This document shows positions 20,148 through 31,947 of a DNA stretch of 64,000 nucleotides, one piece after another. Below the pieces are notes generated by a model that searched no databases, was not told where the DNA came from, and worked only from the letters and a program-made list of their open reading frames with translations. Source of the stretch: Pantoea trifolii (lineage in GTDB: Bacteria; Pseudomonadota; Gammaproteobacteria; Enterobacterales; Enterobacteriaceae); assembly GCF_024506435.1 (NCBI RefSeq), contig NZ_JANIET010000001.1, positions 3,224,001-3,288,000 of the forward strand, in the 5' to 3' direction. The position numbers and the translations under genes are program-made. Within the stretch, counting starts at the first letter, position 1; each line of letters begins with the position of its first letter.

Positions 20148-21056
20148 TTAGAAATAACCCTGACGTTTCTTCATTTCCATCGAACCGGCCTGGTCGCGGT
20201 CAATCACGCGGCCCTGGCGTTCACTGGTGGTGGAGACCAGCATCTCTTCAATAATTTCCGGCAGCGTCTGCGCCTCTGATTCCACCGCGCCGGTCAGCGG
20301 CCAGCAGCCAAGGGTACGGAAACGCACCATGCGCTGTTTGATCACTTCGCCTGGCTGCAGATCGATACGGTCGTCATCGATCATCATCAGCATGCCATCA
20401 CGCTCCAGCACCGGACGCGGCGCGGCGAGATACAGCGGCACGATCTCGATATTCTCGAGGAAGATGTACTGCCAGATATCCAGCTCGGTCCAGTTGGAGA
20501 GCGGGAACACGCGGATGCTTTCGCCTTTGTTAATCTGGCCGTTGTAGTTGTGCCACAGCTCAGGACGCTGATTTTTCGGGTCCCAGCGGTGGAAGCGATC
20601 GCGGAAGGAGTAGATACGCTCTTTCGCGCGCGACTTCTCTTCATCACGACGCGCGCCGCCAAAGGCCGCATCAAAGCCGTATTTGTTCAGCGCCTGCTTC
20701 AGGCCTTCGGTTTTCATGATGTCGGTGTGTTTGGCGCTGCCGTGGACAAACGGGTTGATGCCCATCGCCACGCCTTCAGGGTTGCGATGCACCAGCAGCT
20801 CCGCGCCCATCGCTTTCACGGTGCGATCGCGGAACTCGTACATTTCACGGAATTTCCAGCCGGTATCAACATGCAGCAGCGGAAACGGCAGCGTGCCCGG
20901 ATAGAAGGCTTTGCGCGCCAGATGCAGCATGACCGAGGAGTCTTTGCCGATGGAGTACATCATCACCGGATTGCTGAACTCGGCCGCCACCTCGCGGATG
21001 ATATGGATACTCTCTGCCTCCAGCTGGCGCAGATGAGTAAGTCGATTTTGGTCCAT
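20148..21056 (-). CDS. cysD: Sulfate adenylyltransferase subunit 2
   Basis: Adenylylates sulfate to APS with CysN. 302 residues of the PP-loop/PAPS-reductase-like family: [20 protein letters not shown] near residues 32-51, [19 protein letters not shown], and the C-terminal [17 protein letters not shown]. 9 bp downstream of cysG in the same operon. Confidence 0.98.
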   Translation of the reverse strand: MDQNRLTHLRQLEAESIHIIREVAAEFSNPVMMYSIGKDSSVMLHLARKAFYPGTLPFPLLHVDTGWKFREMYEFRDRTVKAMGAELLVHRNPEGVAMGINPFVHGSAKHTDIMKTEGLKQALNKYGFDAAFGGARRDEEKSRAKERIYSFRDRFHRWDPKNQRPELWHNYNGQINKGESIRVFPLSNWTELDIWQYIFLENIEIVPLYLAAPRPVLERDGMLMMIDDDRIDLQPGEVIKQRMVRFRTLGCWPLTGAVESEAQTLPEIIEEMLVSTTSERQGRVIDRDQAGSMEMKKRQGYF

Positions 21057-21065
21057 AATTTTTCC

Positions 21066-22481
21066 TCAAGCCAAATTGACAACGGCGGACTCGCGAGCCC
21101 CCTGCTGTGCCGAATGTTGGAACCAGGCCAATTGCCCGTGCAAATTTACGACTTCGCCAATCACTAACAGTGCTGGCGTGGGCGCGGCGGCTGCCAGCGC
21201 TTCCAGTTGTTCTAAGGTTCCGGTCAGCACCTGCTGATCCTGACGCGTACCGCGCCCAATCACCGCCACCGGTGTGGAGGCCGCGCGGCCATGTTCGATA
21301 AGCCCGGCAGCGATTTCCGCCGCTTTCACCGTGCCCATGTAAATCGCTAAGGTTTGACGTGCGCGCGCCAGCGACGGCCAATCAATGCCGTCGCCATCAG
21401 CGCGGCAGTGACCGGTAATAAACAGCACGCTCTGCGCGTGGTCGCGATGGGTCAGCGGAATACCGGCATAGGCGGTTGCGCCTGCCGCCGCGGTGATGCC
21501 CGGCACCACCTGGAACGGAATGCCCGCCGCCTGCGCCGCCTGCAACTCTTCGCCACCGCGGCCAAAGATAAACGGATCGCCGCCTTTTAGCCGCACCACG
21601 CGTTTGCCCTGTTTAGCCAGCGTCACCAGCATCTGATTGGTCTCTTCCTGCGGCACCGAATGCGCACCGGCGCGTTTACCGACGCAGATGCGGTCGGCAT
21701 CACGGCGCACCAGCTCAAGCACTTCGTCGCTGACCAGATGGTCATACAACACCACATCGGCCAGCTGCATCACCTGCAAGCCACGCAGCGTCAGCAAACC
21801 GCTGTCGCCCGGACCGGCGCCTACCAGCGTGATTTCACCCTGATTGTCGTTATCGTTTTCCAGCTCGTGATCCAGCGTACGGCGCGCTTCATTGACGTTG
21901 CCCGCCGCCATTTGGCTGGCGAACCGACCGTTAAAGGCGCGCTCCCAGAAACGACGGCGTTCAGACATGCGGTGATAGCGCTGCTTCACCTTGTCGCGCC
22001 ACTGCCCGGCCACTTCAGCCATCTGTCCGAGATTGGCCGGCAGTAAAGCTTCAATTTTCTCACGCAGCAGACGCGCTAACACCGGCGCGGTGCCGCTGGA
22101 GGAGATCGCTACCACCAGCGGTGAGCGATCGACAATCGACGGGAAGATAAAGCTGCACTTCGGCTGATCGTCCACCACGTTCACCAGCTTGTGGCGCGCG
22201 TTGGCGGCATCGAACACCTGCGCGTTAAGCGCGTTGTCATCGGTAGCGGCAATCACAAGGAACACGCCATCCAGCTGCGCCGGATCGAAGCTGTGGGCGA
22301 TCCATTCAATCGCCTCAATTTCCAGCAGCGCCTGCAGCTCATGGCCGAGTTCGCGCGCGGCGACCAGCACGCGCGCACCGGCACGCCGCAGCAGTTCTAT
22401 TTTGCGCGCAGCGATTTCGCCACCGCCGACAACCAGCACCGGACGGCTTTTAAGATCGGCAAAGAGAGGCAGATAATCCAC
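21066..22481 (-). CDS. cysG: Siroheme synthase CysG (trifunctional)
   Basis: Converts uroporphyrinogen III to siroheme, the cofactor of CysI. 471 residues from a GTG at 22481 with AAGGTTAAC upstream; the first residues ([23 protein letters not shown]) match the family N-terminus. N-terminal dehydrogenase/ferrochelatase part with [11 protein letters not shown], then SAM methyltransferase part with [29 protein letters not shown] and [21 protein letters not shown]. In E. coli cysG belongs to the nir region; here it heads cysDNC, so siroheme supply is tied to sulfate assimilation. Confidence 0.96.
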   Translation of the reverse strand: MDYLPLFADLKSRPVLVVGGGEIAARKIELLRRAGARVLVAARELGHELQALLEIEAIEWIAHSFDPAQLDGVFLVIAATDDNALNAQVFDAANARHKLVNVVDDQPKCSFIFPSIVDRSPLVVAISSSGTAPVLARLLREKIEALLPANLGQMAEVAGQWRDKVKQRYHRMSERRRFWERAFNGRFASQMAAGNVNEARRTLDHELENDNDNQGEITLVGAGPGDSGLLTLRGLQVMQLADVVLYDHLVSDEVLELVRRDADRICVGKRAGAHSVPQEETNQMLVTLAKQGKRVVRLKGGDPFIFGRGGEELQAAQAAGIPFQVVPGITAAAGATAYAGIPLTHRDHAQSVLFITGHCRADGDGIDWPSLARARQTLAIYMGTVKAAEIAAGLIEHGRAASTPVAVIGRGTRQDQQVLTGTLEQLEALAAAAPTPALLVIGEVVNLHGQLAWFQHSAQQGARESAVVNLA

Positions 22482-22729
22482 GTTAACCTTGCTAGTTTTA
22501 CAATAAGTTAACGCGACTATACGTCCCGCCCTTCGGACAGATGAAATTACGAATTGGAATGAGTAGTTACCGAATGGAATAACGACCCAGGATTGCTGAT
22601 AACATTTTGTGCTTAACAAATGATATTGCTGGTGTTTCGGAGCAAATCAAATTGTGCAAGCGTCGTCACAGTTTCATACTAAGTCGGAATTTTTTTAGCA
22701 TGACCGGATGTCAGAAAAGGACGCTAACT

Positions 22730-23752
22730 ATGTTTGCCACTCTCCGCCGCACTGTGCTGGCTGCACTGCTCGCGGGCGGTTTGCCTTTCTTTGTTCAGGC
22801 TGCGAGCAACAGCACGCCAGGACATTTTGCCGAACAGCAGCTTCGCCATATCGCCACCTATTTTCCCGGCCGCATGAGCGGCAGTCCCGCCGAGTTGCTG
22901 ACTGCCGATTATCTGCAACAGCAGTTCAGCCAGCTGGGATATCAGAGTAATACCCGCCAGTTTAAAACCAGCTATAGCTGGCTGGAGAAAAAGGGCGAAA
23001 GCCGCACGCACAAAGTCACGGCCACGTCGGTGATTGCCGCACGTGCCGGTGAAGTACCGCAAGAGATTCTGATCGTCACGCATCTGGATACCTGGACGCC
23101 GCTTAGCCGCCATGAAGCCGATAACAATCTCGGCGGCCTGCGTTTGCAGGGCGTGGATGACAATGCCTCCGGGCTTGGCGTGATGCTGGAACTGGCGCAG
23201 GCGCTCAGCAAAACGCCGCTGCACTACGGCGTGCGCTTTGTGGCGCTGAGCGCCGGTGAAGCGGGTTTGCACGGCATGGATGATTATCTGGCGCGCATGA
23301 GCGTGCAGGAGAAGAAGAACACGCTGCTGGTGATCGATCTCAACAGTTTGATTGTCGGCGATCATCTCTACTTTAATAGCGGCATCAATACGCCATCAGC
23401 GGTACGCAAACAGACCAGCGCGCGGGCCGTGCAGCTGGCGCACCGTTACGGCATCTCCGCCGCCAGCCACGCGATGACCGCACGCGATTATCCCGGCGTC
23501 AATCCGTTCGATAAAGCTGGCATGCCATTGCTGGATGTCACCGCCGCCAACTGGGCGCTGGGCAACAAAGATGGGCAGCAACAGCGCGCGCGCTCCAGCC
23601 ATTTCCCGGCAGGCAACGTGCGCCATCAAACCGAGCGCGATAACCTCAACTATCTCGATCACTGGCTGCCAGGCCGCATCACGCAACGCACGCGTGACAG
23701 CGTGAAGATTCTGCTGCCGCTGCTAACCGAGCTCGCTAATCCGACAACCTGA
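22730..23752 (+). CDS. iap: Alkaline phosphatase isozyme conversion aminopeptidase Iap
   Basis: Periplasmic M28-family metallo-aminopeptidase; E. coli Iap trims N-terminal arginine from alkaline phosphatase. 340 residues from the ATG at 22730 (AAAAGG 9 nt upstream): signal peptide to about VQA (residue 23), zinc ligand His118 in VTHLDTW, VDDNASG at 142-148 with the bridging Asp, SAGEAGLHG with the catalytic Glu. Next to cysG and divergent from it. In E. coli iap borders the CRISPR-Cas locus; here a YciI-like gene follows 9 bp later. Confidence 0.92.
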   Translation: MFATLRRTVLAALLAGGLPFFVQAASNSTPGHFAEQQLRHIATYFPGRMSGSPAELLTADYLQQQFSQLGYQSNTRQFKTSYSWLEKKGESRTHKVTATSVIAARAGEVPQEILIVTHLDTWTPLSRHEADNNLGGLRLQGVDDNASGLGVMLELAQALSKTPLHYGVRFVALSAGEAGLHGMDDYLARMSVQEKKNTLLVIDLNSLIVGDHLYFNSGINTPSAVRKQTSARAVQLAHRYGISAASHAMTARDYPGVNPFDKAGMPLLDVTAANWALGNKDGQQQRARSSHFPAGNVRHQTERDNLNYLDHWLPGRITQRTRDSVKILLPLLTELANPTT

Positions 23753-23761
23753 GGATTCACT

Positions 23762-24046
23762 ATGTACGTGGTATATCTGAACTATTTTCGTCCGGTAGAA
23801 GAAGTGGAAGCGTTACTCGACCCACATGTTGCGTGGCTTAACCGCTACTTTGACAGCGGCGTATTTATTGCGGCGGGACGTAAAGATCCGCGCACCGGCG
23901 GCGTGCTGCTGGTAAAGGATATTGATCGTGCGCGGCTGGACACCATTCTGGCGGAAGATCCGTTTGTGGCAGTGGCGCATTACGAAGTGACGAAAGTGAA
24001 TGTGACGCGTGCGGCGGAAGAGTTTGCGGTGTTAAAAGGGATTTGA
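23762..24046 (+). CDS. YciI-like family protein
   Basis: 94-residue single-domain protein of the YCII (ferredoxin-like dimer) family: starts MYVVYLNYFRP, has PHVAWLNRYFDSGVFIAAGRKDP with the conserved His and Gly-x-Lys-x-x region, and ends in EDPFVAVAHYEVTKVNV. The family includes small hydrolases or dehydrochlorinase-like enzymes but most members lack a known substrate. It follows iap by 9 bp on the same strand (GAGGATT ribosome site), suggesting co-transcription. Function unknown. Confidence 0.85.
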   Translation: MYVVYLNYFRPVEEVEALLDPHVAWLNRYFDSGVFIAAGRKDPRTGGVLLVKDIDRARLDTILAEDPFVAVAHYEVTKVNVTRAAEEFAVLKGI

Positions 24047-24053
24047 TTAAAAA

Positions 24054-24104
24054 GGAGCGCATGAATGCGCTCCCTACGTTGTAGGGTCGGCATTTATGCC
24101 GACC
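24054..24104. repeat. Double palindromic repeat (REP/BIME-like)
   Basis: Two adjoining palindromes: a 9-bp perfect stem GGAGCGCAT/ATGCGCTCC (24054-24073) and GGTCGGCAT/ATGCCGACC within 24081-24104, bridged by CCCTAC-GTT-GTAGGG. It lies between the convergent yciI-like gene and cysH. The second unit shares GTAGGGTCGxCAT with copies at 29761-29784 and 56420-56443. Confidence 0.8.
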
Positions 24105-24111
24105 TGGTCAA

Positions 24112-24846
24112 TCAACCCTCATGCAACCCGCATTCGCGCTTCAGGCCGAAGAAGCGCGTCTCTTCTTCGGCCATGCCCGGTTCCCACTTTTTGGTGGTAT
24201 GCGTATCGCCCACTGACAGATAACCTTCATCCCACAGCGGATGGTATTTCAATCCGTGTTGGGTCAGATATTGATGCACCTGACGGTTATCCCAGTCAAT
24301 GATCGGCAGAATCTTGAACACGCCGCGCTGCACCGCCAGCACCGGCAAGCTGGCGCGACTGCCAGATTGATCGCGGCGCAGGCCAGCAAACCAGGTTTGC
24401 GCGCCCAGCGTTTCCAGCGCGCGGTTCATCGGTTCTACTTTGTTGATCTGGTTGTACTGCTCAATCCCTTCGACGCCCTGCTCCCACAGTTTGCCGTAAC
24501 GTGCTTCCTGCCAGGCCGCTGACGTCTCAGCACGGAAGATCTGCAGGTTAAGATTGAGCTTATCGGTCAGCTCATCAATGAAGCGATAGGTTTCCGGGAA
24601 CAGATAACCGGTATCGGTCAGGATCACCGGAATGTCCGGCTTCTGCTGCGTCACCATATGCAGCAAAACCGCCGCCTGAATACCAAAGCTGGATGACAGC
24701 ACAAATGCGCCTGGCAGCTGTTCTAATGCCCAGCCCACACGTTGTTCAGCAGAGAGTTTCTCCAGCTGCACATTGCTTTCCGCCAGCGCCATAATGCGAT
24801 CAACTTTTGATGAACCATTCAGTGCTGCGAGATCGAGTACCGTCAT
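24112..24846 (-). CDS. cysH: Phosphoadenosine phosphosulfate reductase
   Basis: Thioredoxin-dependent reduction of PAPS to sulfite. 244 residues: [16 protein letters not shown] in the PAPS site, [26 protein letters not shown], and the C-terminal active-site motif KRECGLHEG. No iron-sulfur CC motifs, so it is the PAPS (not APS) type. Overlaps cysI by 4 bp. Confidence 0.98.
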   Translation of the reverse strand: MTVLDLAALNGSSKVDRIMALAESNVQLEKLSAEQRVGWALEQLPGAFVLSSSFGIQAAVLLHMVTQQKPDIPVILTDTGYLFPETYRFIDELTDKLNLNLQIFRAETSAAWQEARYGKLWEQGVEGIEQYNQINKVEPMNRALETLGAQTWFAGLRRDQSGSRASLPVLAVQRGVFKILPIIDWDNRQVHQYLTQHGLKYHPLWDEGYLSVGDTHTTKKWEPGMAEEETRFFGLKRECGLHEG

Positions 24847-26567
24847 ACTGCCTCCGAGTCCCAGAAATCACGGGCGGGATCAACCACGGCTTTAATGATG
24901 CCGGTGCGAATCACGAAGTCGCCGAAGCCTTCATCGGCCTGACGCTCGGTTGCCCAGCGCGCCACCAGTTCATCGATGCTGGCAAGGATTTCGCCTTCGT
25001 TGATGTTCTCGCGGTACATGCGTGGGATGCGCGTACCTTCGCGGTTGCCGCCAATATGTAAGTTGTAACGGCCCGGCGCTTTGCCCACCAGACCCAACTC
25101 CGCCAGCAAAGCACGGCCACAACCATTTGGGCAACCGGTAACGCGTAACACTATGTGCTCTTCGCCGACGCCGTGCTTGTGCATGATCTCTTCCACTTTG
25201 GTGACGAACGACGGCAGGAAGCGCTCAGCTTCGGCCATCGCCAGCGGACAGGTCGGAAACGCCACACACGCCATCGAGTTCTCACGCTGCGGCGTGACCG
25301 CTTCCATCAAACCGTGTTCACGGGCGATGGCTTCGATCTGCGCTTTTTGCTTCTCCGGCACGCCAGCCACAATCAGGTTCTGGTTGGCGGTCAGGCGGAA
25401 ATCGCCCTGATGCACTTTCGCGATTTCAGCAATGCCGCGTTTCAGCGGACGGCCAGGATAATCCAGCAAACGGCCGTTCTCGATGAACAGCGTCAGGTGC
25501 CATTTCTCATCGATGCCTTTCACCCAGCCAATACGGTCGCCGCGCGAAGTGAACGCATACGGACGAATCGGTTCGAAGGTCAGACCGGCACGCTTTTCCA
25601 CTTCCGCTTTGAAAGTCTCTACACCGACGCGTTCCAGCGTGTACTTGGTCTTGGCATTTTTACGATCGGTACGGTTACCCCAATCGCGCTGCGTGGTGAC
25701 CACCGCAGCCGCCACGTCGAGGATCTTCTCAACCGGCAGGAAGCCGAATTCGCTCGCGGTGCGCGCGTAGGTCGCTTTGTTACCGTGATCAATCGACAAA
25801 CCACCGCCAACCAGCAGGTTAAAGCCAATCAGCTTGCCCTTCTCGGCGATGGCGATGAAGTTCAGGTCATTGGCGTGCAGATCGACATCGTTATGCGGCG
25901 GCACCACAACCGTGGTTTTGAATTTACGCGGCAGATAGGTTTCGCCAAGAATCGGCTCTTTATCGGTGGTCGCGACCTTCTCTTTGTCCCACCAGATTTC
26001 AGCGTAAGCGCGGGTTTGCGGCAGCAGATGTTCTGACAGCTTTTTCGCCCACTCATATGCTTCCTGATGCAGCTCTGATTCCACCGGATTCGAGGTACAC
26101 AGCACGTTACGGTTCACGTCGTTAGCGGTCGCCAGCGCATCCAGCCCGACTTCATGCAGCATCTGGTGCGTCGGCTTCACGTTCTTCTTCAGAATGCCGT
26201 GAAACTGGAAAGTCTGACGGTTAGTCAAACGGATGCTGCCGTAAATGGTTTTATCGGTGGCGAACTTATCAATCGCCAGCCACTGCGTTGGCGTGATGAT
26301 GCCGCCCGGCAGACGGCAGCGCAGCATCATGGCGTGACGCGGTTCGAGTTTCTGCGCAGCGCGCTCGGCACGAATATCGCGGTCATCCTGCTGGTACATG
26401 CCGTGGAAACGGATCAGCAGGAAGTTGTCGCCGGTGAAGCCGCCGGTCAGACCATCGTCGAGATCGTCGAGGATGGTGCCGCGCAGGTAGTTGCTCTGTT
26501 TTTTCAGACGCTCAGCGTCGACCAGCTTGCCTTCAACGACCAGCGGTCCAGGATGTTTTTCGCTCAT
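24843..26567 (-). CDS. cysI: Sulfite reductase hemoprotein beta subunit
   Basis: Six-electron reduction of sulfite to sulfide using siroheme and a 4Fe-4S cluster. 574 residues; cluster ligands in [14 protein letters not shown] (C-x5-C) and [11 protein letters not shown] (C-x3-C), plus [19 protein letters not shown] siroheme-contact region (here [14 protein letters not shown]). Starts at the last base of cysJ and overlaps cysH, forming cysJIH. Confidence 0.98.
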   Translation of the reverse strand: MSEKHPGPLVVEGKLVDAERLKKQSNYLRGTILDDLDDGLTGGFTGDNFLLIRFHGMYQQDDRDIRAERAAQKLEPRHAMMLRCRLPGGIITPTQWLAIDKFATDKTIYGSIRLTNRQTFQFHGILKKNVKPTHQMLHEVGLDALATANDVNRNVLCTSNPVESELHQEAYEWAKKLSEHLLPQTRAYAEIWWDKEKVATTDKEPILGETYLPRKFKTTVVVPPHNDVDLHANDLNFIAIAEKGKLIGFNLLVGGGLSIDHGNKATYARTASEFGFLPVEKILDVAAAVVTTQRDWGNRTDRKNAKTKYTLERVGVETFKAEVEKRAGLTFEPIRPYAFTSRGDRIGWVKGIDEKWHLTLFIENGRLLDYPGRPLKRGIAEIAKVHQGDFRLTANQNLIVAGVPEKQKAQIEAIAREHGLMEAVTPQRENSMACVAFPTCPLAMAEAERFLPSFVTKVEEIMHKHGVGEEHIVLRVTGCPNGCGRALLAELGLVGKAPGRYNLHIGGNREGTRIPRMYRENINEGEILASIDELVARWATERQADEGFGDFVIRTGIIKAVVDPARDFWDSEAV

Positions 26568-28369
26568 TAGTAAACGTCTCGCTGATAACGGCGCTCAATG
26601 CGCAGCTCACTTAAAAATTCGTCAGCCGTTTCACGATCCATGCCGCCGTGTTCGACCACCACATCCAGTAATGCCTGCTCAACGTCTTTCGCCATACGAT
26701 TGGCGTCGCCGCAGACGTAAAGGTGCGCGCCTTCCTGTAACCAGCGCCACACCTCCGCACCTTTGGCGCGGATTTTATCTTGTACGTAAACTTTCTCGGC
26801 CTGATCGCGTGACCATGCCAGATCGATATGGGTCAGCAGGCCATCTTTGACGTACTTCTGCCACTCCACCTGATAGAGGAAATCATCAGTAAAGTGCGGG
26901 TTGCCGAAGAACAGCCAGTTTTTACCGCCTGCGCCATCGTTGTCACGCTGCTGCATAAAGGAACGGAACGGCGCGATGCCGGTGCCCGGACCAATCATGA
27001 TCACTGGCGTTTCCGGATTAGCCGGTAAGCGGAAGTTATCGTTGTGCTCGATGAAGACGCGGATTTCGCCATCCTCTTCGATACGATCCGCTAACCAGGT
27101 TGAGGCGCCGCCCCCGCGCTGGCGACCGTCAATTTCAAAGCGCACCGCACCCACGGTGATGTGCACTTCGGTTTCGTTCTCCGCCTGTGATGAGGCGATG
27201 GAATACAGGCGCGGCGTCAGCGGGCGCAGCAGGCCAGTTAATTGTTCGGCATTCAGTTCTGTCGGTGCCTGACGCACCATATCGACAATCGGGAAGCTCT
27301 GCGCATAGCTCTGCAGCTTCGGCTTGTCACCGGCCAGCGCCAACAGCGCATCATTGCGGGACAGCCCCGCATACTGCTCAACGATTTGTGGCGTGTTGAC
27401 CGTCAGCTCGAAATGCGTTTTCAGCGCTTCGGCCAGCGACAGATTTTTGCCCTGCACCTCTACCGGCTCATCACCTTTTAACCACACCAGCTGCAGCAGT
27501 TCCTGCACCAACGCGTCATCGTTTTCAAACCACACGCCCAGCGCATCGCCCGGCTGGTAGCGCAAGCCTGAATCGCCGAGGTCGATCTCGATGTGGCGTA
27601 CATCTTTATCCGAATCGCGCCCGGTGATCTTCTGGTTAGCCGCAAAGCTGGCCACCAGCGGCTCTTCTTTGGTATACGGACTGCTGTCGACCAGATTAAC
27701 GCTGCCCGCCGCCGTAACGGCGGCCTGCGCTGGCGATTGGCTCGGCACACGCGCTTTCAGAATCTCAGTGATCTGCTGACGCCACGCGTTCGCCTGATCT
27801 TTGTATTCAACATCGGCATCCACACGATCCAGCAGACGTTCTGCCCCCAGCTCAGCCAGACGCTCATCAAAGTCTTTACCGGCTTTGCTGAAAAACTCAT
27901 AAGAGGTATCGCCAAGGCCGAACACCGCAAACGCGGTGCCTTCAAACTTCGGCGCTTTCTTCGACAGCAGGAACTTGTGCAGCGCCACAGCTTCTTCCGG
28001 TGGCTCGCCCTCGCCTTGCGTGGAGGTCACCACCACCAGCAGCTTTTCCTGAGCGATCTGCTTGAATTTGTAATCGCCGGCGTTAACCAGATTGACGCTC
28101 AGCTTGGCGGCCAGCAGGTCATCACGCAGCTGTTCAGCCAGGCGACGCGCGTTACCGGTCTGCGAGGCGGAGATCAGCGTAATGGTCGGGGTTTCTGCCT
28201 GAACCGGCGCTGGCGCGGCAACCGCACCCGGCGTCTGATTGACCATGCCCCAGAAGTAGCCGGAGAGCCAGGCCATCTGAGTGGTGTTGAAATCCGTGGT
28301 CGCCGCCTGTAAGCGCGCGAGTTGCTCCGGTGATAACGGAAGCAGTGAACCTGGTGCCTGAGTCGTCAT
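26567..28369 (-). CDS. cysJ: Sulfite reductase flavoprotein alpha subunit
   Basis: NADPH-dependent electron donor to CysI. 600 residues: flavodoxin-like FMN domain ([29 protein letters not shown]), FAD-binding ferredoxin-reductase domain ([10 protein letters not shown]), NADPH site ([29 protein letters not shown]) and C-terminal RRYQRDVY. The frame opens 12 codons earlier; the ATG at 28369 gives the conserved MTTQ start but has only a weak ribosome site. First gene of cysJIH. Confidence 0.97.
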   Translation of the reverse strand: MTTQAPGSLLPLSPEQLARLQAATTDFNTTQMAWLSGYFWGMVNQTPGAVAAPAPVQAETPTITLISASQTGNARRLAEQLRDDLLAAKLSVNLVNAGDYKFKQIAQEKLLVVVTSTQGEGEPPEEAVALHKFLLSKKAPKFEGTAFAVFGLGDTSYEFFSKAGKDFDERLAELGAERLLDRVDADVEYKDQANAWRQQITEILKARVPSQSPAQAAVTAAGSVNLVDSSPYTKEEPLVASFAANQKITGRDSDKDVRHIEIDLGDSGLRYQPGDALGVWFENDDALVQELLQLVWLKGDEPVEVQGKNLSLAEALKTHFELTVNTPQIVEQYAGLSRNDALLALAGDKPKLQSYAQSFPIVDMVRQAPTELNAEQLTGLLRPLTPRLYSIASSQAENETEVHITVGAVRFEIDGRQRGGGASTWLADRIEEDGEIRVFIEHNDNFRLPANPETPVIMIGPGTGIAPFRSFMQQRDNDGAGGKNWLFFGNPHFTDDFLYQVEWQKYVKDGLLTHIDLAWSRDQAEKVYVQDKIRAKGAEVWRWLQEGAHLYVCGDANRMAKDVEQALLDVVVEHGGMDRETADEFLSELRIERRYQRDVY

Positions 28370-28665
28370 TGCGTTAAAAATTCCAGTGTCAGAAGTCCGG
28401 ATCAATATGTTGCGAAAGAATGCGTAGGTTACCGGGCTGTATATTAACGATTAAATACGCCTTCGACATATTAAATAACCAAAATGACTAAGTGGTTTTT
28501 CGGGTAAAGTTAACCAGCAAAAGTGGTAAATGAAGGCGATATGATTCAATGAGTTAATTAGACGTTTGGCGTTGAGAAGGCGCAAAATGCCCTTTTCGTT
28601 GCCAGCGGGTGCGAAAAATCTGCAATTCAGGTAGACTTCAGCGGTTTTTAAGTCTGAGAGCCATT
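28370..28665. other. cysJ-queD divergent intergenic region
   Basis: About 296 bp with an AT-rich core (28440-28560). It should hold the CysB-dependent cysJIH promoter and a queD promoter, but I could not pick either out with confidence. No repeat or terminator seen. Confidence 0.45.
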
Positions 28666-29025
28666 ATGTCTACCACGTTATTTAAAGAGTTCCAGTTCGA
28701 ATCTGCCCACCGCTTACCTCACGTGCCGGAAGGCCACAAATGTGGGCGTTTGCACGGCCATTCGTTCCTGGTGCGATTAGAAATTACCGGCGAAGTGGAT
28801 GCGCATACCGGTTGGGTAATGGATTTTGCCGAACTGAAGGCGAAGTTTAAGCCACTGTATGAACGCCTCGATCATCACTATCTGAATGACATCCCGGGTT
28901 TAGAAAACCCGACCAGCGAAGTGCTGGCGAAATGGATTTGGGATCAGATGAAGCCGATTCTGCCAGAATTGAGCGCGGTGATGATTAAAGAGACCTGCAC
29001 CGCCGGCTGCGTTTACAAAGGTTAA
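28666..29025 (+). CDS. queD: 6-carboxy-5,6,7,8-tetrahydropterin synthase
   Basis: Converts dihydroneopterin triphosphate to 6-carboxytetrahydropterin in queuosine biosynthesis. 119 residues of the PTPS family: [23 protein letters not shown] carries the zinc His residues and the catalytic Cys (in KCGRLHGH), LDHHYLND the other catalytic residues, and the end is [12 protein letters not shown]. The ATG at 28666 is chosen over an upstream frame extension by conservation. Confidence 0.96.
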   Translation: MSTTLFKEFQFESAHRLPHVPEGHKCGRLHGHSFLVRLEITGEVDAHTGWVMDFAELKAKFKPLYERLDHHYLNDIPGLENPTSEVLAKWIWDQMKPILPELSAVMIKETCTAGCVYKG

Positions 29026-29154
29026 TTGTGTTTTCGGGCTGCGCCAGTGCAGCCTGACTTTCCTGCTGTACGCTTCTTTACTTACCTTTCATCCCACTGT
29101 CATCTGCCGCATCTACGTTGTTGTCTCCTTCATTAAAGATCAAGAGAATCAACA

Positions 29155-29754
29155 ATGAATCTGGTAAAACGCCTTTCCCTGATTGCAGTTTTTGTTTCCG
29201 CCTCTGCCGCCGTTCAGGCGCAAAATATTCTCGATTTTCCGCAACCGGATAAAGTGCCGGATGAGTTCTTTGCCGTAACCGAAATTCCAGCGGGCGGCAT
29301 GATCAAATATGAAACCGACGCCAAAACCGGCTTTATTTTTGCCGACCGTTTCCAGTCAATGCCGGTTGCCTATCCTGCAAACTATGGCTCGCTGACGCAG
29401 TCGCTGGCGGGAGATGGCGATCCGCTGGATGTGATTTTCTATACCCGCGCGCCGCTACAACCAGGCACACTGATCAAACTCCGTCCGATTGGCGTGCTGA
29501 AAATGATTGATGGCGGCGAAAAGGACGACAAAATCGTCGCCGTGCCAACCAGCAAAATCGACCCGACCTATGACGAAATTAAAGAGATGAGCGACCTGCC
29601 GAAGATCGAGCAAGAGCGTTTGCAGGCGTTCTTCCGCGTGTATAAGCAATTGCCGGATGGTCGGAAGAAAGTTGAGCTAAATGGTTTTGAAGATGCGGCG
29701 AAAGCCAAAACTGAAATCAAACAGGCGTTTGATGCGTACAAAGCGAAACAGTAA
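29155..29754 (+). CDS. Exported inorganic pyrophosphatase (family I)
   Basis: Hydrolyses pyrophosphate to phosphate. 199 residues: N-terminal Sec signal peptide (MNLVKRLSLIAVFVSASAAVQA, cleavage near Ala22), then a family I soluble pyrophosphatase with the metal-binding signature DGDPLDV (Asp87, Asp89, Asp92), YPANYG and DRFQSMPVAYP. A signal peptide is unusual for this normally cytoplasmic enzyme, so this is a second, periplasmic enzyme and not the housekeeping Ppa. Monocistronic between queD and queE. Role (phosphate scavenging from extracellular pyrophosphate) is inferred. Confidence 0.88.
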   Translation: MNLVKRLSLIAVFVSASAAVQAQNILDFPQPDKVPDEFFAVTEIPAGGMIKYETDAKTGFIFADRFQSMPVAYPANYGSLTQSLAGDGDPLDVIFYTRAPLQPGTLIKLRPIGVLKMIDGGEKDDKIVAVPTSKIDPTYDEIKEMSDLPKIEQERLQAFFRVYKQLPDGRKKVELNGFEDAAKAKTEIKQAFDAYKAKQ

Positions 29755-29760
29755 GTTTGC

Positions 29761-29784
29761 GGTCGCCATGAATGGCGACCCTAC
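29761..29784. repeat. Palindromic repeat, GTAGGGTCGCCAT family
   Basis: GGTCGCCAT/ATGGCGACC stem (29761-29769, 29772-29780) followed by CTAC. Located between the convergent pyrophosphatase and queE genes. Same family as 24081-24104 and 56420-56443; may serve as a bidirectional 3'-end structure. Confidence 0.8.
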
Positions 29785-29787
29785 AAT

Positions 29788-30459
29788 TTAGGCGATATTC
29801 AAATATTTGTGCGTCTGCATCGAAAGCCGCCAGTTGCGGGCGATACAGGTTTCAATACAGAGCTTGGTGGCCGCATCGCCGCGACTGATCGGTTGCAGCG
29901 CCACAATGCGCTTTTTCTCGTCGTGCAATCCCGCCAGCAATTCATCTAACGCTTCCACATCACGCTCACGCGCCACCGGATGCTTGATTTCATCTGCGCG
30001 CTGCAATGCCTGCGGCAATACGTCGTAGCCACCGCGCATGTTCACCTTGGGTGAAACTGTCACCCAGGTCGCGTCAGAACACTGCACGTCATGCGTGCCG
30101 CTGGTTTCGATCTGGCAGGCAAATCCCGCCGCTTCTAATTGTTCCGTCAAAGGGCGCAGATCAAAAATCGCCGGTTCGCCGCCGGTAATCACCACATGAC
30201 GTGCGGTCCAACCCTGACGTTGAATGGTGTCGATCAGCATCGCCGCATCGGCGCTGCCCCACGCATCGCTTTCCACGGTTTTAACCAGAATATCGCCGAG
30301 CGAGGTCTCCCGATCCGCCCGCTTTTCCCAGGTATGTTTGGTATCACACCAGCTACAGCCCACCGGACATCCTTGTAAGCGGATGAACAGCGCCGGAACA
30401 CCGGTGTAAAAACCTTCGCCCTGCAGCGTCTGGAACATTTCGTTAATCGGGTAGAACAT
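29788..30459 (-). CDS. queE: 7-carboxy-7-deazaguanine synthase
   Basis: Radical SAM enzyme making 7-carboxy-7-deazaguanine in the queuosine pathway. 223 residues; cluster motif CPVGCSWC (Cys31, Cys35, Cys38), with MFQTLQGEGFYTG before it and VVITGGEP for SAM binding. The CxxxCxxC spacing is the common radical SAM type. The ATG at 30459 has GAGTG upstream. Lies downstream of eno on the same strand, separated by a terminator. Confidence 0.96.
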   Translation of the reverse strand: MFYPINEMFQTLQGEGFYTGVPALFIRLQGCPVGCSWCDTKHTWEKRADRETSLGDILVKTVESDAWGSADAAMLIDTIQRQGWTARHVVITGGEPAIFDLRPLTEQLEAAGFACQIETSGTHDVQCSDATWVTVSPKVNMRGGYDVLPQALQRADEIKHPVARERDVEALDELLAGLHDEKKRIVALQPISRGDAATKLCIETCIARNWRLSMQTHKYLNIA

Positions 30460-30544
30460 TTTTCACTCACGTCTAAAATTTGAGGCGCAGATTATGGCAG
30501 ATCTTGCGCGCTGAGTAACAGCTGCTTCGTGCCAAATAAAAGCA

Positions 30545-30569
30545 AAAGCCCCGCACAAGGCGGGGCTTT
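30545..30569 (-). terminator. Rho-independent terminator of eno
   Basis: AAAGCCCCGC/GCGGGGCTTT 10-bp stem (30545-30554, 30560-30569), loop ACAAG, followed on the minus strand by TTTGCTTTTA. It separates pyrG-eno from queE. Confidence 0.85.
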
Positions 30570-30608
30570 ATTCAGACGATGCTGCTCGCAGGCAGCATAC
30601 TCAGGCGA

Positions 30609-31931
<1,323 letters not shown>

Positions 31932-31947
31932 TCAATCCTAAGACAAA

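Noticed and set aside
24054..24104. Palindromes in the iap-cysH interval considered as CRISPR remnants
   Set aside because: The units are not direct repeats of one another at regular spacing, and one belongs to a palindrome family found at other convergent junctions.
25155..26036. 293-codon open frame antisense to cysI
   Set aside because: No family resemblance, biased composition typical of the complement of a GC-rich gene, and cysI is certain on the other strand.
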